From NCBI GenBank assembly GCA_017652345.1, contig JAGCBE010000172.1, positions 1 through 14,280 on the forward strand: a stretch of 14,280 nucleotides of DNA. Direction: 5' to 3'. Numbering within the stretch: the first letter of the stretch is position 1; each line of letters opens with the position of its first letter. The translations under genes were made by a program, and so were the position numbers. The notes under the pieces are model-generated. The model was not told the origin of the DNA. It did not search any database and saw only the letters and a list, made by a program, of their open reading frames with translations. The DNA comes from Methanobrevibacter sp. Lineage in GTDB: Archaea; Methanobacteriota; Methanobacteria; Methanobacteriales; Methanobacteriaceae. Shown here piece after piece: positions 5,628 through 12,300 of this stretch.

Positions 5628-5840
5628 ATGGAAACTAGTTTATTTGATACAATATTTCAATATGGTGTTGGAATAGCATGTTTAATATATATGATGTACT
5701 TTCAAGCAACTACAATGAAGGATTTAACTAAAAATCAAAATGACTTAAATAATACACTTAAAGAAGTATCGACTAATTTAACTAATATTAATTTAAGACT
5801 TAATGATATAGAAGAAAAAGTTAATAAGAAAGGTGATTAA
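5628..5840 (+). CDS. Holin-like membrane protein (BhlA/UviB-type layout, 70 aa)
   Basis: The N-terminus is a single membrane segment (about residues 9-27, IFQYGVGIACLIYMMYFQA). It is followed by a hydrophilic coiled coil (KNQNDLNNTLKEVSTNLTNI and onward, ending EEKVNKKGD). This one-TM-plus-coiled-coil plan at about 70 residues is typical of BhlA/UviB-like holins of Gram-positive phages, which permeabilise the membrane so that the lysin can reach the wall. It lies directly upstream of the two wall-active genes, as expected for a lysis cassette. ATG 5628 follows the strongest Shine-Dalgarno so far (GGTGAGGAGG, 5610-5619). Small one-TM proteins are easily over-called, so the family is less sure than the topology. 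Confidence 0.7.
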   Translation: METSLFDTIFQYGVGIACLIYMMYFQATTMKDLTKNQNDLNNTLKEVSTNLTNINLRLNDIEEKVNKKGD

Positions 5841-5841
5841 T

Positions 5842-6162
5842 ATGAAATATAAAATTGGTGATAAAGTAATTTTAACAGGTGAATTATATTATACAAGTAA
5901 TGATTTAAAACCTAAAAGTTATATTAAAGATAAACACACAGAAGTAACAAGAATAAGTCCTGGAAGTAGACATCCTTATAACACAACAGGTGATTTAGGA
6001 TGGTGTGATGAAAAATCACTAACAAAAGATGAGCCAGTTGTTAAAAAGGAAATTGAGATAGAGTTAATAGATAAAGATGATTTAATAGGTTATATCAAAG
6101 AACATCCAGATGATGTTATTATAATGAATGGAAAACAAGTTAAGGAAGTATTTAATCTATGA
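5842..6162 (+). CDS. Free-standing SH3-like cell-wall-binding-type protein (106 aa)
   Basis: The longest frame begins at GTG 5833, but that GTG is part of AAAGGTGA (5830-5837). ATG 5842 is the likely start, beginning MKYKIGDKVILTGELYYTSN. Residues 1-58 look like the bacterial SH3-type repeat found at the ends of phage endolysins: YKIGDKVILTG, a YYTS turn, THEVTRI-type strand (TEVTRISPGSRHPY), then LGWCDEKSL. The second half is acidic and helical (KKEIEIELIDKDDLIGYIKE). Such domains usually sit on the lysin itself; here the domain is a separate gene overlapping the M23 gene by ATGA. It may act as a detached wall-targeting subunit, or may be a virion or regulatory protein using the same fold. 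Confidence 0.65.
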   Translation: MKYKIGDKVILTGELYYTSNDLKPKSYIKDKHTEVTRISPGSRHPYNTTGDLGWCDEKSLTKDEPVVKKEIEIELIDKDDLIGYIKEHPDDVIIMNGKQVKEVFNL

Positions 6163-6560
6163 GAGCTGGTCAAACACTTTATGATGATAATAATCGACAA
6201 GTTGCTTTGTTTCCACTTGAAGGATTTAGTATATCACAAAGAGATGATGAAACTTTTAGTCACAATCCTTCTAGGTACTGGGCTACAGATTATTTAGGAC
6301 TTAATTCAAATGGTGAAAGGGTATATCGTGACCCCTGTTATGCACCAGTAGATATAAAATGTGTGTGGGTGGAAAGAACAAACTGTCTAGCAATCTGGGA
6401 AAGCTTAAATCCAGTACACATGGTAAATGATAGAATAGATTATTTAACCTTAATTGTATATCATGATAATGATATAGCAAATGGAATAACACAAACAGGA
6501 ACTATTAAATTACAGGGAGAGATGTTTAATAAAACAGGAACAGGTGGAAATGTGACAGGT
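6159..6560 (+). CDS. M23 (LytM-type) endopeptidase/endolysin, exon 1 (residues 1-134)
   Basis: The gene is join(6159..6560, 6820..7086), giving 222 residues. The product is a zinc metallopeptidase that would cut peptidoglycan cross-bridges or stem peptides. In exon 1 the first zinc-ligand motif is SHNPSRYWATDYLG (H35, D44), followed by YAPVD and an aromatic strand (CVWVERTNCLAIWE). Next come the typical VYHDNDI and a TGTIKLQGEMF segment, ending at GTGGNVTG. The conserved continuation, GxHxH, is missing from this frame, which instead runs into intron sequence (KLVASCY) and stops at 6582-6584. It reappears in frame at 6820. ATG 6159 overlaps the previous TGA. Without splicing the product lacks the second and third zinc/catalytic histidines and should be inactive. 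Confidence 0.88.
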
Positions 6561-6819
6561 AAATTAGTTGCCTCATGCTATTGAGAAATAGTATCGAAAA
6601 CCCAGAATATCAGGGAAAACCTTTAGAGATTTAAATACTAAATGTTAGAGAAATCGAAACATGGCTATTCTAATAAAATAGGTAAAGTAACAAGTTTAAA
6701 TATTAGGTAATCCTGAGAGATAGTCCTTAAATGGAAAGCTCGCAACGACTACCAATGGGTATCTTATAATTAAGATAAAGGTATAGTCTAATCCTTAATG
6801 AAAGTTAAGGTAATAAATG
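6561..6819 (+). ncRNA. Self-splicing group I intron (259 nt, no ORF) in the lysin gene
   Basis: The boundaries follow group I rules: the 5' exon ends in T6560 and the intron ends in G6819. P1 is AGGTAA/TTGCCT (6557-6562 with 6568-6573), with the U6560-G6570 wobble exactly at the splice site. P10 can form between GAC 6820-6822 and GTT 6567-6569. The core is visible. P3 is CCCA 6601-6604 with TGGG 6756-6759; P4 is TCAGG 6610-6614 with CCTGA 6712-6716; P5 is ACCT 6619-6622 with AGGT 6705-6708. P7 is GACTA 6747-6751 with TAGTC 6784-6788, and P8 is TATCTTA/TAAGATA (6760-6766 with 6771-6777). P9 is CCTTAAT-GAAA-GTTAAGG (6793-6810) with a GNRA loop. AATCCTGAG matches the Q element, and GGTATAGTC matches S. 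Joining the exons restores TG-DHMHLE in frame. It carries no homing endonuclease gene. Confidence 0.9.
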
Positions 6820-7086
6820 GACCACATGCACCTAGAAACAGGTTATGGAAAATTTACTACACCAGCAGGACACTATCATATAGAAAACTCTGGAGGTGTT
6901 AATAGATTACATAACTATGACTGTTTATATATAAATGATACACATCCTTATTCAAGTCCTGGAGCTTATGTTTGGAGAACATTTACAGGTGGACATCCAC
7001 AACCTACACCTACACCAACAGGTAAAAAATATGGTTTTAAATGGGTACTTTATGCAAATAAATTAAGAGATAGAAACATTGGATAA
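6820..7086 (+). CDS. M23 endopeptidase/endolysin, exon 2 (residues 135-222)
   Basis: Exon 2 opens with DHMHLETG, the HxH zinc/catalytic motif of M23 enzymes (H136, H138 of the spliced protein). The rest of the domain follows (GHYHIENSGGVNRLHNYDCL and DTHPYSSPGAYVWRTF), then a PTPTPTG linker. It ends in a 20-residue tail KKYGFKWVLYANKLRDRNIG, which may be a short wall- or virion-binding motif. The ATG at 6817 is in frame but is the last codon of the intron and has no Shine-Dalgarno, so this is not a separate gene. The spliced length suits a single M23 domain plus a short tail with no large C-terminal binding domain. Confidence 0.85.
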   Translation, partial: DHMHLETGYGKFTTPAGHYHIENSGGVNRLHNYDCLYINDTHPYSSPGAYVWRTFTGGHPQPTPTPTGKKYGFKWVLYANKLRDRNIG

Positions 7087-7088
7087 AA

Positions 7089-7117
7089 TTGACAAAAATA
7101 CTTAAAAAGAGTATAAT
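7089..7117 (+). promoter_or_regulatory. Consensus sigma-A promoter for the morphogenesis (late) operon
   Basis: TTGACA (7089-7094), exactly 17 nt, then TATAAT (7112-7117): a perfect match to the vegetative consensus. It begins just after the lysin stop and transcription would start near 7124, just ahead of the scaffold Shine-Dalgarno. This position is equivalent to the phi29 late promoter A3, upstream of gene 7. The perfect boxes imply strong activity with host polymerase alone. Confidence 0.85.
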
Positions 7118-7136
7118 GAAAGTGAGGAATTATATA

Positions 7137-7433
7137 GTGAAAATTGAAGATATTACTAACAATATTCAAGAAAAGCTAGGTCAAGATGAAGCAAGTAAAA
7201 TAGTGGATGATATAGCTTCAATTCTAACCTATGATAATACAATCCAACAGGATTTAAAAAAGAAGGATGAAGAAATTACTAAACTTAAAAAAGATAAAGA
7301 TATTTTAATACAAGCTAATAGTAATTTACTTCAACAAATACCTTTAGGTAAAGAAGAAACTAAAGAAGAACAAAAAGAAAAACAACCTTTTGATTTTAAA
7401 ACTGTTTTTGATGGAAATGGTTTTAAAAGATAA
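7137..7433 (+). CDS. Capsid scaffolding protein, phi29 gp7-like (98 aa)
   Basis: Internal assembly chaperone that shapes the prohead and leaves before or during DNA packaging. The open frame extends to TTG 7089, but those codons are the promoter. GTG 7137 with AGTGAGGA (7121-7128) upstream is the real start, giving 98 residues, the same length as phi29 gp7. The segment KLKKDKDILIQANSNLLQQI (about residues 48-67) closely follows the gp7 helix that I recall as [20 protein letters not shown]. The protein is otherwise helical and Lys/Glu-rich, with a disordered acidic/basic stretch (KEETKEEQKEKQ) and a C-terminus FDFKTVFDGNGFKR that could be the capsid-binding end. It lies directly upstream of the capsid gene, as in phi29. 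Confidence 0.85.
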   Translation: MKIEDITNNIQEKLGQDEASKIVDDIASILTYDNTIQQDLKKKDEEITKLKKDKDILIQANSNLLQQIPLGKEETKEEQKEKQPFDFKTVFDGNGFKR

Positions 7434-7456
7434 TTTTTCTTGTTTATAAATTATAA

Positions 7457-7510
7457 AGCTATCTTAACAGATAGCTGGAAGAAAAATATCCCTAGCTATT
7501 TTTCTTCCAG
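7457..7510 (+). terminator. Terminator/attenuator-like structure between scaffold and capsid genes
   Basis: Several pairings compete. AGCTATC/GATAGCT (7457-7463 with 7470-7476) makes a 7-bp hairpin. CTGGAAGAAAAATA/TATTTTTCTTCCAG (7475-7488 with 7497-7510) makes a perfect 14-bp hairpin. The mutually exclusive ATAGCTGG/CCTAGCTAT pairing (7471-7478 with 7492-7499) is followed by TTTTCTT and has the form of an intrinsic terminator. Partial termination here would lower or tune capsid-operon transcription; some read-through must occur unless a separate promoter exists in 7511-7540, where I see no convincing one. Confidence 0.5.
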
Positions 7511-7554
7511 GTATCTATTATGGTACTATAAAAGAAAGGAGAGATGATTAAATT

Positions 7555-8898
7555 ATGAACCCTTCATCAGGTTTACAAACAGCTTTAAATGAAATAAGAA
7601 ACACTCTTATTGATAACAACACTTTATATCAAGAACAAATACCTCTAGTAAATGAATATACTTCTTCACAAGTATATGGTCAATCACTATTAAATTTACC
7701 TAGTGATTTAAGAAATAAATTCATTCAATCACTTGTAAATAGAATAGCTTATACTAGATTTATGATGGATTATTATGAAAATCCTCTAAAAGAACTTGCT
7801 GGTGATGATTTACCACTTGGTGCTATTGGTCAAGAAATTTATGTTAATCCAGCTCGTGGTAGAGTATATGATATCAACGATTTTGCTGGTTTACTTGCAA
7901 AATATGAGAGTGATATTAAAGCTGAATATACTGAAATCAATTTTGATGTACAGTATCCAGTTACTATTATAAGAAAGGAATTAGAAAAAGCTTTTGTTTC
8001 ATGGGGAGATTTTGAAAGTTTCTTAATGGGAATATCAACTTCATTATATAATGGAGCTTATATTGATGATTATAAATACACTAAACGATTAATGACTAAT
8101 GCTTATCGTTCAAATAGTGTACAAATGGAAACATTCACTTTTGCTGGTGATACACCTACAAGTGCTGAATTGGAAGCTCTTACAATTTTACTTCGTGAAA
8201 CTTACTTAAATATGCAAGAGCCAGACACAGCTTATAATGCTTGGAAAAAAGTTGGTGGATATGGTAAAGCTATTGTTTCATGGTCTAGACCAGAAGATAT
8301 TCATGTATTCTTAAGTAATAAATTAGCTTCTCAATTAGATGTATCAGTTTTAGCTAATGCTTTCAATGTTGATAAAGCTTCTTTAAAAGGAAAAGTACAT
8401 TATATCAAGAACTTCGATTTAGTTGATGATGATGGAACAGTTGTATTTGATGGCTCAAATATTATAGCCTTCATTTGTGATAGAAGATGGTTTAAGATTA
8501 GAAGTAAAGATATGTTTATGGATGAATTCTATAATGCTAATAATAGAAGTTGGCAATCTTACTTAAATGTAATTAAATCATATTGTTATTCAATGTTTGC
8601 TAATGGATTAATGATTGTTAAAGCTCTTCCAACAGTTAATATTTCATCTATGCAATTCATTGAAACAGCTCCAGAAGTTACAGCTGGAGAAAAGATATTA
8701 TTACATATCACTACTACACCATTCCCAGCAACTCAAACAGTTACATTCACTTCTGGAACAGTTGGTAAAGCAACAGTTCTTAAGAAAGATGATAGAACAG
8801 TTGAAGTTACAGGTGTTGCAAGTGGCTCAAGTGTAATTACAGCAACAGCTGGAAGTGTTACAGCAACAGTTACAGTTACTGTTAATGCAGCAGATTAA
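7555..8898 (+). CDS. Major capsid protein, phi29 gp8-like with C-terminal Ig-like (BIG2) domain (447 aa)
   Basis: The length (447) matches phi29 gp8 (448) and the gene follows the scaffold gene. Residues 1 to about 355 form the HK97-type capsid region (for example LAGDDLPLGAIGQEIYVNPA near residue 80 and WFKIRSKDMFMDEFYNA near 325). Residues about 361-445 are a bacterial Ig-like group 2 domain: ISSMQFIETAPEVTAGEKIL, PFPATQTVTFTSG, KATVLKKDDRTVEVTGVASG, SSVITATAGSVTATVTVTV. phi29 gp8 also ends in such a domain, displayed on the capsid surface. The start is supported by AAAGGAGAGA upstream. The gene uses more C-ending and TCA/GCT codons than the early genes, consistent with high expression. A terminator follows. 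Confidence 0.93.
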   Translation: MNPSSGLQTALNEIRNTLIDNNTLYQEQIPLVNEYTSSQVYGQSLLNLPSDLRNKFIQSLVNRIAYTRFMMDYYENPLKELAGDDLPLGAIGQEIYVNPARGRVYDINDFAGLLAKYESDIKAEYTEINFDVQYPVTIIRKELEKAFVSWGDFESFLMGISTSLYNGAYIDDYKYTKRLMTNAYRSNSVQMETFTFAGDTPTSAELEALTILLRETYLNMQEPDTAYNAWKKVGGYGKAIVSWSRPEDIHVFLSNKLASQLDVSVLANAFNVDKASLKGKVHYIKNFDLVDDDGTVVFDGSNIIAFICDRRWFKIRSKDMFMDEFYNANNRSWQSYLNVIKSYCYSMFANGLMIVKALPTVNISSMQFIETAPEVTAGEKILLHITTTPFPATQTVTFTSGTVGKATVLKKDDRTVEVTGVASGSSVITATAGSVTATVTVTVNAAD

Positions 8899-8912
8899 TA
8901 TATAATATCCAT

Positions 8913-8950
8913 ATAGGGATTAGGGATTATTCCCTAGTCCTTATTTTATT
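8913..8950 (+). terminator. Intrinsic terminator after the capsid gene
   Basis: A 14-bp stem, ATAGGGATTAGGGA with TCCCTAGTCCTTAT (two G-U pairs, loop TTAT 8927-8930), runs straight into TTTTATTAT. The next gene's Shine-Dalgarno starts a few bases later, so termination is probably partial and would give more capsid message than downstream tail message. Confidence 0.65.
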
Positions 8951-8968
8951 ATAGAAAGGAGAGATAAT

Positions 8969-10633
8969 ATGTTAATAACACCTAACTCAAGAATAATCTT
9001 ATTAAAAAATCCTATTGAGATAGATTATATGAATGAACTAACCTTTTCTAATGAACTATCACAAAGAACTTATTTTTCTAATTTACCTCATTTAGAGTGT
9101 GATAATGCAACATATCAAAGAAAAGATGATGTTATAAGATTTCCAACAGACCCCTCTTTATCTGGAACTACTTATGAAGATTTATTACAATATAACTATT
9201 GTATGTATCAAAACACAGCATGGGATAATAAGTGGTTTTATGCTTTTGTTAAAAAAGTTACATTTGATAATCCAGGAATGAGTTTAATAGAAATTGAAAC
9301 AGATGTTTATCAAACATGGATGTTTAATATAACATGGAAAAAATCATTTGTTGAAAGAGAACATGTTAATGATGATAGTTTAGGAATTAATACAACTCAT
9401 GAAGGATTGGATACAGGGGAATTTGTAATTAATGAAATAGAAACTTTTGATGAATATGTTAATGATTATTTAATAATTGCTGGTGTTACTAAACTACCTA
9501 AAGAAATATATGGTGAAATTTTAGGAAATAATGCAATTCCAACTAAAGTATATAATGGTACTTATTCTGGACTTTATTATATTACTTTTCAATCTAATGA
9601 TGATGTTACAAAGTTTATGTTAGTTATGGATGGTCAAGGACTTGCTGAAAACATTTATTCATTATTTGTTATTCCTAAAAGTATTGTAACAGTTACATCT
9701 TTTGATTATAAAGATTGTGATTGTAATATAACTATTGGAAGCTGGACTTATAGTGCTACTTTAAGAGTTAATTATAAAATAGTACCTAATAGTCAAACAG
9801 AAAGTGTTATTAAAGCTGAACAAACAATAACAAGACCTAGCGCTTTAAATGGATATACACCTAAAAACAATAAAATGTTTACTGGTGAATATAATTATAT
9901 GTTAGTTACTAATAATGCTGGAAGTGAAATGAAATATAATTATGAAGATTTTTATGATAATACAGCAAAATTTAGTGTTACAGGTGCTTTGTGTCCTGGA
10001 TGCTCTATAAGACTTATTCCTAAAAATTATAAAAAACTTAATCAATCAGCTAGTCAAGATTATATGTGTAATCCTTATGGACTAACTCTAGGAAAGTTTC
10101 CTACATGTTCATGGACTAGTGATAGTTACACAAACTGGCTAACACAACAAAGTGTAAATATTATGGGTGATAGAGTTTCAAATATTGCTAATACTCTAGC
10201 GCAACTTGGAACAGGTAATATCTCTGGTGGAAGTTTAAGTTTAATTAATGGAATTAGAGATGAATTAAGTTTAAATGTTAGAAGAGATTATTCACCAGTT
10301 GAAGCTAAAGGTAATATTAATGCTGGTGATGTAAACTGGGCTATGGGAATAAATCAATTTGTTTTATATAAAATGAGTGTTAGATATGAATTTGCTAAAA
10401 GAATAGATGATTATTTTAGTATGTTTGGTTATAAAGTAAATGAACTAAAAATACCTAACATAGAAGGAAGAACTAACTGGAATTATGTTAAAACAATAGG
10501 ATGTAATATAATTGGTGATATTCCACAAGATGATATTGAAAAGATTAAAGAGATATTTAATAATGGTGTTACTTTGTGGCATAATCCATCAACATTCTTA
10601 GATTATAGTCAATCTAATACTATTGTTAGATAG
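8969..10633 (+). CDS. Distal tail knob protein, phi29 gp9-like (554 aa)
   Basis: Forms the hexameric tail tube/knob that contacts the membrane and delivers DNA; phi29 gp9 has 599 residues. The N-terminal part has the gp9 signature as I know it: an early LLKNPIEIDYMNELTFSN, then NKWFYAFVKKVTFDNPGMSL (about 87-106), EIETDVYQTW (about 108-117), VEREHVNDDS (about 128-137) and HEGLDTGEFV (about 144-153). The middle contains a Ser/Gly/Asn-rich segment (NTLAQLGTGNISGGSLSLIN) that could form the flexible pore-plugging and membrane-active loops. The C-terminus is IIGDIPQDDIEKIKEIFNNG with LWHNPSTFLDYSQSN. ATG 8969 follows GAAAGGAGAG. It is the first gene downstream of capsid, as in phi29-type phages without head fibres. 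Confidence 0.9.
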   Translation: MLITPNSRIILLKNPIEIDYMNELTFSNELSQRTYFSNLPHLECDNATYQRKDDVIRFPTDPSLSGTTYEDLLQYNYCMYQNTAWDNKWFYAFVKKVTFDNPGMSLIEIETDVYQTWMFNITWKKSFVEREHVNDDSLGINTTHEGLDTGEFVINEIETFDEYVNDYLIIAGVTKLPKEIYGEILGNNAIPTKVYNGTYSGLYYITFQSNDDVTKFMLVMDGQGLAENIYSLFVIPKSIVTVTSFDYKDCDCNITIGSWTYSATLRVNYKIVPNSQTESVIKAEQTITRPSALNGYTPKNNKMFTGEYNYMLVTNNAGSEMKYNYEDFYDNTAKFSVTGALCPGCSIRLIPKNYKKLNQSASQDYMCNPYGLTLGKFPTCSWTSDSYTNWLTQQSVNIMGDRVSNIANTLAQLGTGNISGGSLSLINGIRDELSLNVRRDYSPVEAKGNINAGDVNWAMGINQFVLYKMSVRYEFAKRIDDYFSMFGYKVNELKIPNIEGRTNWNYVKTIGCNIIGDIPQDDIEKIKEIFNNGVTLWHNPSTFLDYSQSNTIVR

Positions 10634-10644
10634 GAAGGAGAATT

Positions 10645-11610
10645 ATGAAAAGAAAAAGAAATAGTAATTATAAATTTATTGATAGCATGGAAAAGAATGA
10701 AGCAACTTATAATGATTATTTATATAGGTTTAGAAGAATAGCTTTATCCATGTTTGAATGGGTAAACTTACCACAGGGAATGAATGCTAGATATCTGGAA
10801 GAATGCTTATATTATAATGGAAAAGCAGCTCTTTTGAAAGATGAGAAATATGGTTTTATTAATACAAAGTGCGCAGGTACTGGTTATGTTAATATCTATG
10901 GACTTCCAACTAGATTAAATTGTTATAGTTATTCATTTAATAGTCAAAGAACATTATATACAGGACTTAATCCTATTAATACAGAAGAAGAAAGAATAGA
11001 TAGAGAGAATGAAGAATGTATATTAGTACAAAATAACTGGGAATGTTTACCAACTGTTTCCTCTATGGAACTTTTTGCTTATAGATTATATGAAGCTCAA
11101 GTTACATGTGATACTAATATAATAGCTCAAAAAACACCTGTTTTATTAGTTGCTGATGAAACACAAAGATTATTCTTAGAAAACCTTTATAATCAATATA
11201 ATGGTAATCAACCTTTTATCTTTGGTGATAAACAACAATTAGGAGAACAAACACTTAAAGCAATTAATACAGAAGCACCTTATGTGGCTGACAAAATAAC
11301 TGAATATAAAAAAGAAATCTGGAATGAAGCTCTAACATTTTTAGGTGTTAATAATATTATGTTAGAAAAGAAAGAAAGACTTGTAACAGATGAAGCTAAC
11401 TCTAATAATGAATTAATCAATTTAAACCTTCAATCTTTTTTAGCACCTAGACAAGAAGCTTGTAAACAATTTAACGAAAAATATGGTTTTACAGGTACTG
11501 ATAAAGAAATAAGTGTTAGAGTTAGAAGTGACTTATATAACATTATTAAAAAGGAAATGAGTACAACTAGTGAATTTATAAATAAAAAAGAGGTGGAAAT
11601 AAATGAGTAA
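10645..11610 (+). CDS. Upper collar connector (portal) protein, phi29 gp10-like (321 aa)
   Basis: A dodecameric ring at the head vertex, through which DNA is packaged and released; phi29 gp10 has 309 residues. Recognisable blocks are the basic start RKRNSNYKFIDS, LSMFEWVNLPQGMN (about 34-47), VSSMELFAYRLYE (about 138-150), AQKTPVLLVADE (about 161-172) and NLYNQYNGNQPFIFG (about 180-194). The C-terminal blocks are EAPYVADKITEYKKEIWNEA (about 210-229) and TFLGVNNIMLEKKERLVTDE (about 231-250). The last two blocks are nearly the same as in gp10. ATG 10645 has GGAAGGAGAA upstream. The last codons hold the next gene's Shine-Dalgarno and overlap it by 8 nt. Confidence 0.95.
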   Translation: MKRKRNSNYKFIDSMEKNEATYNDYLYRFRRIALSMFEWVNLPQGMNARYLEECLYYNGKAALLKDEKYGFINTKCAGTGYVNIYGLPTRLNCYSYSFNSQRTLYTGLNPINTEEERIDRENEECILVQNNWECLPTVSSMELFAYRLYEAQVTCDTNIIAQKTPVLLVADETQRLFLENLYNQYNGNQPFIFGDKQQLGEQTLKAINTEAPYVADKITEYKKEIWNEALTFLGVNNIMLEKKERLVTDEANSNNELINLNLQSFLAPRQEACKQFNEKYGFTGTDKEISVRVRSDLYNIIKKEMSTTSEFINKKEVEINE

Positions 11611-12298
11611 ATATAGTTTTGAATTAAGAGAATTATTTGAACCTATTAAATTTAATCCACCCTTATACACTAGAGAGCAAATAGAAGGATGGTTTAAAGA
11701 TTATGAACTATCTGATTATTTAACTCAAGAACAAATTGATACAATAGAAGAAGCTGGAATATGGAATAAAGATAAACTAGCTCGTAAAATAGTTAATCAT
11801 TACTATATGAGAGAAAGTGGTTTAGAAACAATAGGATTATTTAAACACTATGCTAAAGTTACAATGGATGAAATTATGGAAGAATATCTACCTCTTATTT
11901 ATTCAGCAAGTATTAGTTATGACCCTTTAGTTAATGTTGATTATACAGAAACATTTACAAGAAATGCAAATACTAATGGTTCATCTAACTCTAGCTCATC
12001 ATCATCAAGTAGTGGTTTAGTAGTTGGCTCAAATACACCACAAGGACAAATATCTAAAGCTAATGTACTAGCTGGTAATTATGCTTCATCAACAAGCGCC
12101 AATGAGAATGAAGGTAATATTAGTGATACATCATCAAGTACAGGAACAACAGAAGAAAGTTATTCTAAAAATGTTAAAGGTAATTCTGGTGTTTCAGCAA
12201 CAGCTCAAAAAATGGTGCTTCAATATCGTGAGAATATAAGAGCTTTGGATAAAGAAATTATTGAAAAATTAGATATATTATTTATAGGATTATACTAA
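11603..12298 (+). CDS. Lower collar protein, phi29 gp11-like (231 aa)
   Basis: Forms the tail tube section that links the connector to the knob. phi29 gp11 is longer (293). The order connector then lower collar is fixed in the family. The N-terminal domain (1 to about 118) is alpha/beta with PLYTREQIEGWFKDYELSDY (about 20-39) and a run KLARKIVNHYYMRESGLETI. The centre is a Ser/Asn/Thr-rich linker (NTNGSSNSSSSSSSSG, about 123-138) ahead of NTPQGQISKANVLAGNYASS, a motif I associate with gp11-type proteins. The C-terminal helix (LQYRENIRALDKEIIEKLDI) ends in FIGLY. ATG 11603 is supported by GAGGTGGAA. The assignment rests on context plus the TPQG...YASS motif. Confidence 0.85.
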   Translation: MSKYSFELRELFEPIKFNPPLYTREQIEGWFKDYELSDYLTQEQIDTIEEAGIWNKDKLARKIVNHYYMRESGLETIGLFKHYAKVTMDEIMEEYLPLIYSASISYDPLVNVDYTETFTRNANTNGSSNSSSSSSSSGLVVGSNTPQGQISKANVLAGNYASSTSANENEGNISDTSSSTGTTEESYSKNVKGNSGVSATAQKMVLQYRENIRALDKEIIEKLDILFIGLY

Positions 12299-12300
12299 TA

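Noticed and set aside
6561..6819. Frameshift or nonsense mutation making the lysin a pseudogene
   Set aside because: A 259-nt insert with a group I core, correct splice-site bases and an in-frame restored motif is explained better by an intron than by decay.
6817..7086. A separate gene starting at ATG 6817 (MDHMHLE)
   Set aside because: It has no Shine-Dalgarno, its ATG is the last intron codon, and its sequence is the missing second half of the M23 domain, so it is exon 2.
7089..7136. N-terminal extension of the scaffold protein from TTG 7089
   Set aside because: These bases form a perfect TTGACA-17-TATAAT promoter, and a better-supported GTG start lies at 7137.
8615..8836. Plus-strand ORF overlapping the capsid Ig-like domain
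   Set aside because: Out-of-frame shadow of the capsid gene with a low-complexity Leu/Gln product and no ribosome site.
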